A stretch of DNA of 22,996 bases from RYN-433 sp036558265 (GTDB taxonomy: Bacteria > Planctomycetota > Phycisphaerae > Tepidisphaerales > Tepidisphaeraceae): assembly GCA_036558265.1 (NCBI GenBank), contig DATBFY010000741.1, forward strand, positions 1 to 22,996, given 5' to 3'. The notes beneath the pieces are model-generated. The model searched no databases, was not told the origin of the DNA, and saw only the letters and a program-made list of their open reading frames with translations. Positions within the stretch are counted from its first letter, which is position 1. Every line of letters begins with the position of its first letter. Both the position numbers and the translations under genes were made by a program. This document shows positions 14,043 to 22,157 of the stretch, piece by piece.

Positions 14043-15233
14043 TTATAACCCGGCGGAAAGTTTTGAATCAGGTCCGACTCGCCGCATCATGCGTGCCCAT
14101 CGGGGGCTGGTGACCACCAGCACCGCGATGACCAGCGCCCCCTGAACGGCCTGCGCGGCCACGGAGTGGATCTCGAGCGGCGAGCGTTCCAATGCCCGGA
14201 AGGCCGTGTTCAGCATCCCGAAGAACAACGCAGAGAAAACGACCCCGACCGGCGACAACCGTCCCAGCAGCGCCACGGCGATGCCGGTAAACCCCATCCC
14301 GTCAGTGCCCAGATCGGGCAGGAGCACGTAAGGCGCCAGGCCCGCCACCTGAATGCCCCCGGCCAGTCCCGCGAACGCCCCCGACAAGGCGAGTGTCGCG
14401 AAGGACACGCGCCCCACGTTCATCCCCGCGAACCGGGCGGCCCGCTCGTTCTGACCAACAACCTTTAGCCGGAACCCGAACGTCGTCCACCGCAGCAGCA
14501 GGCTGAGCAGGATGGCCGACGCGACTGCCAGGAAGAATCCGAGGTGGATCCCCTGGGACGGACCGGCGCCCAAGAACTCGGGGAGTCGCGCCGCGGCGGC
14601 CAGTTCCGGGCTCTGCGGGTCCATCAGCGACCCGTCGTCGCGGCGGGCGCGCATCGGCCCCTGCAACAGGTAGCGCAGGAATTCGAGCGCGACGAAATTG
14701 AGCAGCAGCGTGCTCAGGACGACCGGGACGTCGCGCCAGCGCTGCAATACCGCCGCAATGGCCGCCACGAGCGCCCCCGCCAGCACCGCGGCCAGCAGGT
14801 GCATCGGGATAAGCAGTCCCGCCGGCCCCGGCAGGTAGACGGCCACCGCCGTCGTCGCGATCGCGCCGGCGACGTACTGCCCCTGCCCGCCGATGTTCAG
14901 GACGTTGGCGCGGAACGCGACCGCCACCGCGAGCCCGGTCAGGAGGAGCGGCGTGGCGCTCTGGAGCGTCAGGATCCAGTTGCGATACCCCTCGGTCATG
15001 CGCGGCGCACGCGGGAGCATCACCCGTTCCCAGGTGGTCCGCCCGATGATCGCCAGCGACTGTGCAAAGGAATAATGCGACTCGCCGGCCGTTGGCAGCG
15101 CAGCCAGCACCGCCGCGGCAATCGAGACGCACAGGAGCACCGAACCGACCGGTCCGACCGCCGCGGCAACGGCCCGGGCCCACGCGGGCCGGGTGCGGTC
15201 GCGCGCGGTGATCGTCTGGACGAGCTCGGTCAT
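14043..15233 (-). CDS. ABC transporter permease, BmpA-type nucleoside/simple-sugar importer
   Basis: The 396-residue protein has eight to ten hydrophobic spans and the 'VAFRANVLNIGGQGQYVAGA' motif diagnostic of the first permease (YufP/NupP type) of importers that use a BMP-family binding protein. Further matches are 'VVLSTLLLNFVALEFL', 'FGFRLKVVGQNERAARFAGM' and 'GTDGMGFTGIAVALLG'. The ATG at 15233 overlaps the ATPase stop codon by four bases (ATGA) and precedes the N-terminal hydrophobic segment. The family usually needs a second, shorter permease encoded immediately downstream. Here the next gene is nfeD, so that subunit is missing locally. Likely substrates are nucleosides or simple sugars; this is inferred from the family. 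Confidence 0.9.
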   Translation of the reverse strand: MTELVQTITARDRTRPAWARAVAAAVGPVGSVLLCVSIAAAVLAALPTAGESHYSFAQSLAIIGRTTWERVMLPRAPRMTEGYRNWILTLQSATPLLLTGLAVAVAFRANVLNIGGQGQYVAGAIATTAVAVYLPGPAGLLIPMHLLAAVLAGALVAAIAAVLQRWRDVPVVLSTLLLNFVALEFLRYLLQGPMRARRDDGSLMDPQSPELAAAARLPEFLGAGPSQGIHLGFFLAVASAILLSLLLRWTTFGFRLKVVGQNERAARFAGMNVGRVSFATLALSGAFAGLAGGIQVAGLAPYVLLPDLGTDGMGFTGIAVALLGRLSPVGVVFSALFFGMLNTAFRALERSPLEIHSVAAQAVQGALVIAVLVVTSPRWARMMRRVGPDSKLSAGL

Positions 15234-16786
15234 GACGCGTTCTCCAGTCCCGCCATCCGCCGGCCGATCTCCGCCCGCCCGGCGCTGGGAAACTGCGTCA
15301 TCGTCAACCGTCCCTCGTAGAGCACGGCGATCCGGTCGCACAGCGCGAGCAGCTCGTCGAGTTCGCTGCTGATCAGCAGGATCGCCGCGCCCGCCTGCCG
15401 ACGCCCGAGCAACTGCCGGTAAACGAAATCCGTCGCCGCCACGTCCAGGCCGCGCACCGGATTGGTCGCGACGATCAGCTTTGGCTCATCGGTCATTCCC
15501 AGCTCGCGCGCGAGCACGACCTTCTGCTGGTTGCCACCGCTGAGCGTCCCGACGGGCGCGTCGACCGAGGCCGCGCGGATGTCGAATCGCTCGGCCAGCG
15601 CACGCGCGGCCTCCCGGACTCGTCGCCAGGACACGAATCCCATCCGCGAGAACGGCGGCCGGTCGTGAGCCTTGAGCGCGAGGTTCTCAGACACACCAAG
15701 CGTCCCCACCAGCGCCTCGTGTTGCCGGTCGTTCGGGATGTGCGCCACGCCGAGCCCCAGGCGATCTTTCAAGGACAGCTCCGATACGTCCCGCCCTTTG
15801 ATCCACACCCGGCCCGATGCCGGCGGACACAGCCCGACGACGACCTCCGCGAGTTCCTGCTGGCCATTGCCATCCACGCCGGCGATTCCAAGGATCTGGC
15901 CGGCGGCCACTTCCAGGGAAATGTCATGCAACCCATCGGCGCTCACGTGCTCCAGACGTAGGTTCCGCTGTGCGGAACGGTCGGCGTCTGCCTGCCGATC
16001 CCCCACTGGCAAGCCTGAGAGCTTGCCAGTGCCACCCAGAACGACGGCGTTCGCGATCGGCTCAACCTCCCGTCCGACCATCTGTCGCGCCAACTCTTCC
16101 GCCGACACGTCTCTCGCGCTCCCTTCCCACACGACCCGCCCGCGCCGAAGCACCGTCAGATCATCGCAGATGCGCTTGACCTCCCCGAGCTTATGGCTGA
16201 TGAACGCCACCGCCCGCCCTTCATCCCGCAGCCGCTCGACGGCGCCGAAGAGCTGATCCACCTCCGCGGGCGTCAGCACCGCCGTCGGCTCGTCGAGGAT
16301 CAGGACCCGAACGTCCCGCCAGAGCGCCTTGAGGATTTCCACCCGCTGCTGCTGGCCGACGGACAGGCGCTCGATCCGCGCCGACGGGTCGACCGTCAGC
16401 CCCAATCGCCCGCCCAGTGCGGCAAGCTGCTCCGCCGCCCGCCGGCGGTTCAGCACGCGTCCGATTCGTCGATCCCCCAGAAGCACGTTGTCCAGCACCG
16501 TCATCGCCCCGGCGAGCATGAAGTGCTGGTGCACCATCCCCACGCCCGCTTCAATCGCGTCCCTCGGCGACGCCAGCTTGACGTCCTTGCCGGCCACGCA
16601 AACCCGTCCGGCGTCCGGGCGCACCATCCCGTACGCCACGTTCATCAGGGTCGATTTCCCCGCCCCGTTCTCGCCCAGCACCCCGTGAACCCGCCCGCCG
16701 GCAAAGCGCACGCTCACGCCGTCCAGCGCGACCACCGCGCCAAAGCGTTTGCGAACGTCCGCGAGTTCCAGCGTAGCGACAGGCAT
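15230..16786 (-). CDS. ABC transporter ATPase with two nucleotide-binding domains (BmpA/sugar-type)
   Basis: The 518-residue protein has two nucleotide-binding domains, the layout of sugar and nucleoside importers. Domain 1 has Walker A 'GENGAGKST' (38-46), signature 'LSVGQQQRVEI' (141-151), Walker B 'VLILDEP' (161-167) and the switch His in 'ISHKL' (198). Domain 2 has a degenerate Walker A ('GVDGNGQQEL', about 303-312), as is usual in this family, plus signature 'LSGGNQQKVVLA' (415-426) and 'NPVRGLD'. The linker (about 247-275) is unusual: it is encoded by two palindromes, giving TGKLSGLPV and SAQRN. The ATG at 16786 precedes the first strand ('MPVATLELADVRKRFG') and lies 14 bases after the glycosyltransferase stop. 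It overlaps the permease gene by ATGA. Confidence 0.92.
   Translation of the reverse strand: MPVATLELADVRKRFGAVVALDGVSVRFAGGRVHGVLGENGAGKSTLMNVAYGMVRPDAGRVCVAGKDVKLASPRDAIEAGVGMVHQHFMLAGAMTVLDNVLLGDRRIGRVLNRRRAAEQLAALGGRLGLTVDPSARIERLSVGQQQRVEILKALWRDVRVLILDEPTAVLTPAEVDQLFGAVERLRDEGRAVAFISHKLGEVKRICDDLTVLRRGRVVWEGSARDVSAEELARQMVGREVEPIANAVVLGGTGKLSGLPVGDRQADADRSAQRNLRLEHVSADGLHDISLEVAAGQILGIAGVDGNGQQELAEVVVGLCPPASGRVWIKGRDVSELSLKDRLGLGVAHIPNDRQHEALVGTLGVSENLALKAHDRPPFSRMGFVSWRRVREAARALAERFDIRAASVDAPVGTLSGGNQQKVVLARELGMTDEPKLIVATNPVRGLDVAATDFVYRQLLGRRQAGAAILLISSELDELLALCDRIAVLYEGRLTMTQFPSAGRAEIGRRMAGLENAS
15962..15978. repeat. Small inverted repeat in the ABC ATPase linker
   Basis: GTTCCGC-TGT-GCGGAAC is a perfect 7-bp inverted repeat with a 3-nt loop, encoding the SAQRN part of the linker. 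It lies about 25 bases from a larger palindrome in the same linker. Confidence 0.65.
16004..16031. repeat. Palindromic repeat inserted in frame in the ABC ATPase gene
   Basis: CACTGGCAAGC and its exact complement GCTTGCCAGTG flank a 6-nt loop. On the minus strand this encodes about TGKLSGLPV (residues 253-261), between the two nucleotide-binding domains and outside any conserved motif. A long perfect dyad here is not explained by protein constraint. It looks like a mobile palindromic element that landed in phase. Confidence 0.8.
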
Positions 16787-16800
16787 CGCGCGGACGAATT

Positions 16801-19326
16801 CTACACCCTCTCCAGTTCCACCGCCGCCTCGTCCCCCTGCGCCCCCGCGACCGTCGCAAGATGCTTCGACCAGAATTGCCCGAACGTCCGCTCGACCGAA
16901 TACCGCGCCATGCGCCGAACCGCCGCCGCGGACATCGTCCGCCGCCGATCCTCGTCCTCCAGTAATCCTTCGATCGCCCGCGCCCACGCCCCCACATCGC
17001 CCGCTGCGAGCACCAGGCCGCTCACGCCGTCTTCGATAAGCTCCCGCGGCCCCCCGAGCGTGCTCACCAGCGCCGGCAGACCGCTGGCCTGTGCCTCGAG
17101 CACCACCTGTCCCAGCGTATCGGTCGCGGATGGAAAGACCAGCAGGTCGCTGGATGCGTAGAGCGCCGCCAGCTCCTCGTCGCTCTGCCGACCGACGAAA
17201 TACACCGGCCGGCCGGCCAGGCGCTCGCGGAGCGTTGGTGCATGCGGCCCTTCGCCGGCGATCACCAGCGCCATGTCCGCCCGGGCCACGCATAGCCGCT
17301 CGAATGCCTCCGCAAGCAGGTCCACGTTCTTCTCGACGCTCACCCGGCCGCAGTACAGCAACCGCTTGGGCTGCGTCACGCCCAGGCGCGACCAGATCCG
17401 CTCGTCGCGATTCTCCGGCGAGAACGTCTGCACGTTCACGCACGGCGCCAGCGCCTCGATGCGATCGGCCGCCACGCCCAGGTCCCGCAGGCTCATCTCG
17501 TACGCACGGCTGCGCGCAAAGACGCCGCCCGCCAGCCGCCGATAGAACCACTCGATGTACGCCCGCGTGCCGTTGGTCACGCGGTGGTCGCCGGTCAGCT
17601 TGTCCGCGTACGCGGGGAAATCCGTGTGGTACGTCCCCACCACCGGCACGCGCAGCATCCGCGCCGCCAGCAGGCCGCAGAGACCCATCGGTCCCGGCGT
17701 GCTCACGTGCACCACGTCGAACTGCTGCCGATCCGCCCATTCCAGAATCTCCAGCACCGGCGGGAGGCTCAGTTGCACCTCGGCGTAGCAAGGCAGCGGC
17801 ACCGTCAGCAACGGGGCGAAGTTCCGCCGGTACGGCATCGAGTATCGCGGCGACCGGCTCGACGTGTGGATTGTCAACGCCCGCCCGAGCCGCGCCGACT
17901 CTTCCCCGATGTCACGCAAGAACCGCCCGACGCCGTTTACCTCGTCGAGCGTGTCGGTGAACAACCCGACCTTGAGCCCTCGCTCCTCCACCGGCCTCTG
18001 CTGCCCGGTCAACCGCCGCAGCAGGTGCCGTTCCTTGTTCTGGTGGAAGAGCGAGAAGTAATAAGGAAAAAGCACGAACTGCTGCGCCAGGATCGCCGCG
18101 ATCGCCTCGAACAGCGCCGTAAAGCTCGCCCGGTCGAACGCGCGGTCGATCGCCGCGACGAACCCCTCGGTCACGTCCCGGTTCACCGCGTGGATCAGGC
18201 GAAGCATCTCCTCGTGCTCGCCCAGAGGCGGCAAGCCCTGTGACAGCGCCGCCCGCAGCGCCGGGTGATCGTCCAGCCGCGCCTTGAACGACGTGAGGAA
18301 CAACCTCTTCAGAAGCGACGTCCCATCCTCGACCCCCGCCGCTTGCGGCTTCGCGGCTTTGAACGGCCGCACGACTCCCGCCGCGAGATTCTTCACCTTC
18401 GCCGCCATGCCCGCCTTGACCATCGCCAGTTTCGACGGCGGCCGGCGCTCGCCCACGATCGCCTGCAAAAGCGACGTCGTGAAGTTCGGCCGCATCTCCG
18501 GCGACATGATGTGCCGCCCGTAATACCGCACCGCCACGCTGTAAAACGTGTGTGCCAGCTTCGCGCTGGATCCCGCCTCCCCGCCCGGGCGGCACGTCCC
18601 CTCGCGCAGCGCCTCCAGCACCTGCGCCACGGTATCCGTCCCGGGCGCGAACTCCGTCCACGTCCGCCCCACATTCAAGAGGCCATGATCGTCGCTCCCC
18701 CCGGTGCGGGCCTTGATCCACGGCTCCGACCAGCGCGGCGCCAGGTCGTGCTTGCCGGCCAACTTCTCCAACTCCGCCTTCGTCAACCATTCCAATAGCG
18801 GCTCGAACGCCTCCCGGTGCAGCGGCGAGTGCGCCCCGTTCAGACATTCGAACCCCTTGAACAGCAAGAGCAATCGCTCGAGGTGCCATCGCTCCAGCCG
18901 GTCGTTCTGCCGGTAGATCGGGTGCGCCACCGCGTGCGCGATCCGCCGCTCCTCCACGTATCGCGCCACCTCGTAGATATCCTTTGCCAGGCTTTGGAGG
19001 GTGGCATGATCCTCGGCGGAGATCCCGTAGACCAGCACGTGCATCTTGCACTGGTCCTCGGGGAACCAGCAGGTGAGCTCTTCACCCATGATGACGTCGG
19101 CGAGATTCGCAATCTGGCCAACACCCTCAACGGTGTCGTGATCGGTGATCGTGACGAAATCCATCCCCCGCCGTTTCGCCTGGGCGTACACGTCGCGCGG
19201 ATCGCTGTAGCACTCGGGGCACTTGATCGCGTTGAGCAGCGTTTCGGCGGTGCGGCTGCTCGCGTCGCTGTGACAGTGCAGGTCAACGCGCCTGGGAGAA
19301 TGTGCCGGCGATGCTCCGGGCGTCAT
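16801..19326 (-). CDS. PHP-domain / GT4 glycosyltransferase fusion
   Basis: The 841-residue protein joins three parts. Residues about 13-245 form a PHP metal-dependent phosphoesterase domain with all motifs: 'RVDLHCHSDAS' (His17, His19), 'DFVTITDHDTVEG', 'EELTCWF', 'AHAVAHP' and 'GGSDDHG' (about 210-215). Residues about 280-440 are helical and unrecognised ('LLKRLFLTSFKARLD', 'VLFPYYFSLFHQNKERHLL'). From about 450 to the end is a GT4 (GT-B) glycosyltransferase: 'VGLFTDTLDEVNGVGRF', 'VSTPGPMGLCG', 'GTYHTDFPAY', 'LLYCGRVSVEKNVDLL' and the nucleotide-sugar motif 'SATDTLGQVVLEAQASGLP'. The C-terminal half resembles mannosyltransferases acting on lipid acceptors. The start is uncertain: ATG at 19344 and upstream TTG codons are alternatives. 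It probably leads an operon with the ABC ATPase 14 bases downstream. Confidence 0.88.
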   Translation of the reverse strand: MTPGASPAHSPRRVDLHCHSDASSRTAETLLNAIKCPECYSDPRDVYAQAKRRGMDFVTITDHDTVEGVGQIANLADVIMGEELTCWFPEDQCKMHVLVYGISAEDHATLQSLAKDIYEVARYVEERRIAHAVAHPIYRQNDRLERWHLERLLLLFKGFECLNGAHSPLHREAFEPLLEWLTKAELEKLAGKHDLAPRWSEPWIKARTGGSDDHGLLNVGRTWTEFAPGTDTVAQVLEALREGTCRPGGEAGSSAKLAHTFYSVAVRYYGRHIMSPEMRPNFTTSLLQAIVGERRPPSKLAMVKAGMAAKVKNLAAGVVRPFKAAKPQAAGVEDGTSLLKRLFLTSFKARLDDHPALRAALSQGLPPLGEHEEMLRLIHAVNRDVTEGFVAAIDRAFDRASFTALFEAIAAILAQQFVLFPYYFSLFHQNKERHLLRRLTGQQRPVEERGLKVGLFTDTLDEVNGVGRFLRDIGEESARLGRALTIHTSSRSPRYSMPYRRNFAPLLTVPLPCYAEVQLSLPPVLEILEWADRQQFDVVHVSTPGPMGLCGLLAARMLRVPVVGTYHTDFPAYADKLTGDHRVTNGTRAYIEWFYRRLAGGVFARSRAYEMSLRDLGVAADRIEALAPCVNVQTFSPENRDERIWSRLGVTQPKRLLYCGRVSVEKNVDLLAEAFERLCVARADMALVIAGEGPHAPTLRERLAGRPVYFVGRQSDEELAALYASSDLLVFPSATDTLGQVVLEAQASGLPALVSTLGGPRELIEDGVSGLVLAAGDVGAWARAIEGLLEDEDRRRTMSAAAVRRMARYSVERTFGQFWSKHLATVAGAQGDEAAVELERV

Positions 19327-19543
19327 GTGCGCCAATCGCTCCATCTGGCTCCGCGCGCTTACGGGTCCGTTGCATGAGCAGACCCCTCCCGCGGCACATT
19401 CTGCGCGAATCATGCGATTGTGCAAACCCGCAAAGCGCAAATCGACAACTCAATGGAGCGCGCAGGGCGCACGACGCAGTTCACGCGAGGCAGCGCCGCT
19501 GCCCCCTATGTCGTCCCGAACTTGCATGACGGGTTGCATCAGC

Positions 19544-19572
19544 TTGACACCCCCGTAAATTTAATGCATACT
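19544..19572 (+). promoter_or_regulatory. Promoter of the BrnT/BrnA-like operon
   Basis: A perfect TTGACA (19544-19549) is spaced 17 bp from CATACT (19567-19572), preceded by TG for an extended -10 (TGCATACT). Transcription would start about four bases before the GTG at 19583, leaving no room for a Shine-Dalgarno sequence. This stretch is clearly AT-richer than its surroundings. Confidence 0.75.
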
Positions 19573-19582
19573 TAAATCATCC

Positions 19583-19909
19583 GTGATTCATTTCATCTGG
19601 GACGCGAAAAATGAACTTCACATCGGCGAACATGGCATCACGCCTGCCGAAGCCGAGTACGTCGTGCGCCAGGCCCGACCTCCGTATCCGCGCGAGCATG
19701 GCGATAACAAATACCTCGTCCGCGGTCCGACGGCCGATGGTCGGCTCATTCAGGTAATCTACGTCGCCCTGCAGGATTCAACTGAAGCGGATTATTCCCA
19801 AATGGACTTGATGATGGTGGAGTCGGCGGACTCGTTTTACGTGATTCATGCCCGACCGCTGACGGCGCGTGAGAAGAACGCCCTGAAGCGCAGGAGAAAA
19901 AGACGATGA
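19583..19909 (+). CDS. BrnT-like ribonuclease toxin
   Basis: The 108-residue protein starts with GTG. It resembles BrnT toxins (RelE-fold ribonucleases): an N-terminal 'FIWDAKNELHIGEHGITPAEAEYVV', like the BrnT 'F.WD..K...N...HGV...EA' opening, and a C-terminal 'VIHARPLTAREKNALKRRRK', like the 'I.AR..T..E...Y' ending. It is somewhat longer than usual BrnT because of a central segment around 'DSTEADYSQMDLMM'. It overlaps the downstream antitoxin gene by ATGA, and the toxin comes first, as in brnTA operons. The family call is by motif reading; catalytic residues were not tested. Confidence 0.78.
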   Translation: MIHFIWDAKNELHIGEHGITPAEAEYVVRQARPPYPREHGDNKYLVRGPTADGRLIQVIYVALQDSTEADYSQMDLMMVESADSFYVIHARPLTAREKNALKRRRKRR

Positions 19910-20232
19910 AGAATATCAAGACCAGGCAGACATCGATCCCCGCCGCGCAGTACCGGACGATGTCCCTGCAAGAGCTGCGTGAGGCGACAAAGGAATACGA
20001 CAAGGAATTTGCCGGCGTCCCCGGCAGGCCGCTGTCACCGAAGATGAAGGCGATTCACGACCGCGTGACCAAACGCGGCCGCCCCGTCGTCGGACGCGGT
20101 GCGCAGCGCATCGCTGTTACCGTGGAACGCGACCTCTTGAAGCAAGCCGACGCCTTCGCCAGGCGAAGGGACATTAGCCGATCCCAACTGATCGCGATCG
20201 GACTGCGCTTGGCAATCAAGAAGAGTGCCTGA
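19906..20232 (+). CDS. BrnA-like ribbon-helix-helix antitoxin
   Basis: The 108-residue protein has a flexible, toxin-binding-type N-terminal half ('SLQELREATKEYDKEF'). The C-terminal ribbon-helix-helix DNA-binding domain reads 'QRIAVTVERDLLKQADAFAR' then 'RDISRSQLIAIGLRLAI'. The order (toxin-binding part first, DNA-binding part last) and the ATGA overlap with the BrnT-like gene fit BrnA. It probably represses the shared promoter at 19544-19572. It converges with the lipoprotein gene across a 41-bp gap. Confidence 0.75.
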   Translation: MKNIKTRQTSIPAAQYRTMSLQELREATKEYDKEFAGVPGRPLSPKMKAIHDRVTKRGRPVVGRGAQRIAVTVERDLLKQADAFARRRDISRSQLIAIGLRLAIKKSA

Positions 20233-20273
20233 ATGCCTCCCGTTGTGCGCATTGCCTAGCCTCTGACACGACC

Positions 20274-21047
20274 TCAGATGAACGGCCAGGGCCGACACCA
20301 CGGAATCCAATGGCCGGTGAACGTTCCAGACAACCTGGCAGGTTTTGGATTCTGCAATGGCTCGGGATAGTGTCCTGAGTGGACTTCGCCAACGTGGTAT
20401 ATCCGCTCGTCCACCGCTCGCATCGCATCGACCACAGTTTGGTAGAACGCGACGGGTTCCGTCGTTTTCAGGTCGATTTCGACGAGCGTTACGCGGCCGT
20501 CTTCCGCTTTCAGATGCATCGCCCCGCTCATTTTCGATGCGCCCGCTGTTTGACCTCGCTCTGCAGGCGCCTTGCTCGCGAATGTCCTTGCAAATTCGCG
20601 AACGCGAAGTGATTCGTCGTCGTGCGCAGGTCGGATCGAGCTGTCTCGGAGCAACCAGGCCTCAAGTGTCCCGTCCTCCGTTGAGGCGCGGAAGTCACAT
20701 GTCCCGTTCGCGGCCCCCTCGGGCAGCCGATAGAATACGCAGACCCTGGTGCCCCAGGTCACCGGGTTGAGAATTGCCGTTCGAAATCCAGTTCCGTCCG
20801 CGGGCGCCAACTTGCCGTCCCCAAAGTAGCTCCATGGATACGGAAGGGCGAAGGGAGTCGTACTGCGGTCCTCCGAATCGATCGCGGCCGTCGCGCCGTC
20901 GCCAACAAGGTTGTCTCCGACGCCTCGAAGCGAAACACCCCAGATCGGCTTTTGAGGAATGCAACAGCCACCGCAGCCGCAGAGCAGCATCCACGCGATC
21001 ATCCATTGGGGCACCTGACACATCGCCCGCCTCGCGCATCCTGCCAT
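20274..21047 (-). CDS. Putative lipoprotein of unknown function
   Basis: The 257-residue protein has an N-terminal hydrophobic stretch ('MIAWMLLCGCGGCC', about 16-29). Its Leu-Cys-Gly-Cys resembles a lipobox, so it is probably lipid-anchored, although several Cys make the modified residue ambiguous. The rest has no recognised domain; notable segments are 'ALPYPWSYFGDGKLAP' and 'KAEDGRVTLVEIDLKTTEPV'. The ATG at 21047 has GGAGG six bases upstream, inside the end of trpD, and follows the trpD stop by one base, so translation is coupled. Any link to tryptophan synthesis is unlikely; it may simply share the transcript. It ends unusually, with Trp/Pro-rich 'HWIPWCRPWPFI'. Confidence 0.7.
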   Translation of the reverse strand: MAGCARRAMCQVPQWMIAWMLLCGCGGCCIPQKPIWGVSLRGVGDNLVGDGATAAIDSEDRSTTPFALPYPWSYFGDGKLAPADGTGFRTAILNPVTWGTRVCVFYRLPEGAANGTCDFRASTEDGTLEAWLLRDSSIRPAHDDESLRVREFARTFASKAPAERGQTAGASKMSGAMHLKAEDGRVTLVEIDLKTTEPVAFYQTVVDAMRAVDERIYHVGEVHSGHYPEPLQNPKPARLSGTFTGHWIPWCRPWPFI

Positions 21048-21048
21048 G

Positions 21049-22077
21049 TCACACCTCCTGCGAAAGCTTCACCAGCATCTCCAGCGTCCGCCTCGCTCGC
21101 CCGCTGTCCACCGCGTCCGCCGCCACGATCAGGCCTTCCTTCAGGTCCCGGCACCGCCCCGCGATCACCAGCCCCGCCGCCGCGTTCAACAGCGCGATGT
21201 CCCGCATCGGCCCGGCCGTCCCCTGCATCACCAGCCGCAAATGATCCGCCGCCTCCTCCACGCTCGACACCTGAAGATCCGATAGCCGTGCGTACGCCAG
21301 CCCCAGCTTCGCCGGATCCAGCGTCCACGTCGTGATGTGCCCCTCCCGCAGTTCGCTCACGCGCGTCGGCCCGATCGTCGACAGCTCGTCCAGCCCGTCC
21401 ACCGCGTGCACCACCCACGCCCGCTCGCTGCCGAGCTGCTGCAGCACCGCCGCCAGCCGGTCGGTCAGCTCCGCCGAGAACACGCCCAGCAACTGGTGCT
21501 TCGCCCGCGCCGGATTGGTCAGCGGCCCCAGCACGTTGAAGATCGTCGGGATGCCCAGGCTGGTTCGCGCGTTGGCGACGAACTTCATCGCCGGGTGGTG
21601 ATACCGCGCGAACGCGAAGCAGATCCCCGCCGCGTCCAGGCACCGCCGCAGATCGCCCGGCGACAGGTCCAGCCGCACGCCGATCTTCTCCAGCACGTCC
21701 GCCGATCCGCTCTTCGACGACGCCGACCGGTTCCCGTGCTTGACCACGCGCACCCCCGCAGCCGCCACGATGATCGCCGCCGCCGTCGAGATGTTGAACG
21801 TCCCCCGAACGTCCCCACCGGTGCCGCAGGTATCGATGATCACGCCGGCCGACGAATCGCATTCGATCGGCACCGCCTTCTCGCGCATCACCAGCGCCGC
21901 CCCCACCAGCTCGTCCACGGTCGTCCCCTTGGCCGCCAGCCCCACGAGCAACCCCCCGATCTGCGCATCGGTCGCCTCGCCGGACATGACATGCGCGAAC
22001 GCCTCCCGCGCCTCGTCCCGATTGAGGTCCTCCCGCCGGCAAAGCTTGAGCAAAATGTCGCGCAGCGGCGCGGTCAT
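21049..22077 (-). CDS. trpD: Anthranilate phosphoribosyltransferase
   Basis: TrpD transfers phosphoribose from PRPP to anthranilate, the second step of tryptophan synthesis. The 342-residue length is normal. Key motifs are 'DTCGTGGD' (PRPP-binding), 'FNISTAAAIIVAAAGVRVVK', 'HGNRSASSKSGSADVLEKIG', 'FAFARYHHPAMKFV' and 'RTSLGIPTIFNVLGPLTNPA'. Helix-rich N-terminal residues ('LCRREDLNRDEAREAF', 'DAQIGGLLVGL') match the family. The ATG at 22077 is used; a TTG three codons earlier is possible. A TACATT box seven bases before the ATG suggests a leaderless message. No other trp genes are in the window. It is coupled to the downstream lipoprotein gene. Confidence 0.95.
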   Translation of the reverse strand: MTAPLRDILLKLCRREDLNRDEAREAFAHVMSGEATDAQIGGLLVGLAAKGTTVDELVGAALVMREKAVPIECDSSAGVIIDTCGTGGDVRGTFNISTAAAIIVAAAGVRVVKHGNRSASSKSGSADVLEKIGVRLDLSPGDLRRCLDAAGICFAFARYHHPAMKFVANARTSLGIPTIFNVLGPLTNPARAKHQLLGVFSAELTDRLAAVLQQLGSERAWVVHAVDGLDELSTIGPTRVSELREGHITTWTLDPAKLGLAYARLSDLQVSSVEEAADHLRLVMQGTAGPMRDIALLNAAAGLVIAGRCRDLKEGLIVAADAVDSGRARRTLEMLVKLSQEV

Positions 22078-22084
22078 GACTCCC

Positions 22085-22112
22085 AATGTAAATCCCGCTT
22101 CCTGAAACTCAA
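22085..22112 (-). promoter_or_regulatory. Candidate promoter of trpD, leaderless layout
   Basis: On the minus strand TTGAGT (22112-22107) and TACATT (22090-22085) are spaced 16 bp, and seven bases separate TACATT from the ATG. Transcription would start on or next to the start codon. A GGGAG overlaps this gap but is too close to the ATG to act as a normal ribosome site. Confidence 0.5.
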
Positions 22113-22128
22113 AGGGTCCCCAAAATCA

Positions 22129-22157
22129 TTGCCCACCCCGCAACGTGAAGATATGAT
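22129..22157 (+). promoter_or_regulatory. Promoter of the DUF433/DUF5615 operon, leaderless layout
   Basis: TTGCCC (22129-22134) and TATGAT (22152-22157) are separated by 17 bp. Exactly six bases then precede the ATG at 22164, putting the predicted transcription start on the A of the start codon. No Shine-Dalgarno sequence is present. Confidence 0.65.

Noticed and set aside
16787..17791. In-frame extension of the ABC ATPase into the glycosyltransferase gene
   Set aside because: The extension has no motif and is out of frame with the well-supported GT4 domain; the ATPase family begins at MPVATLELADV.
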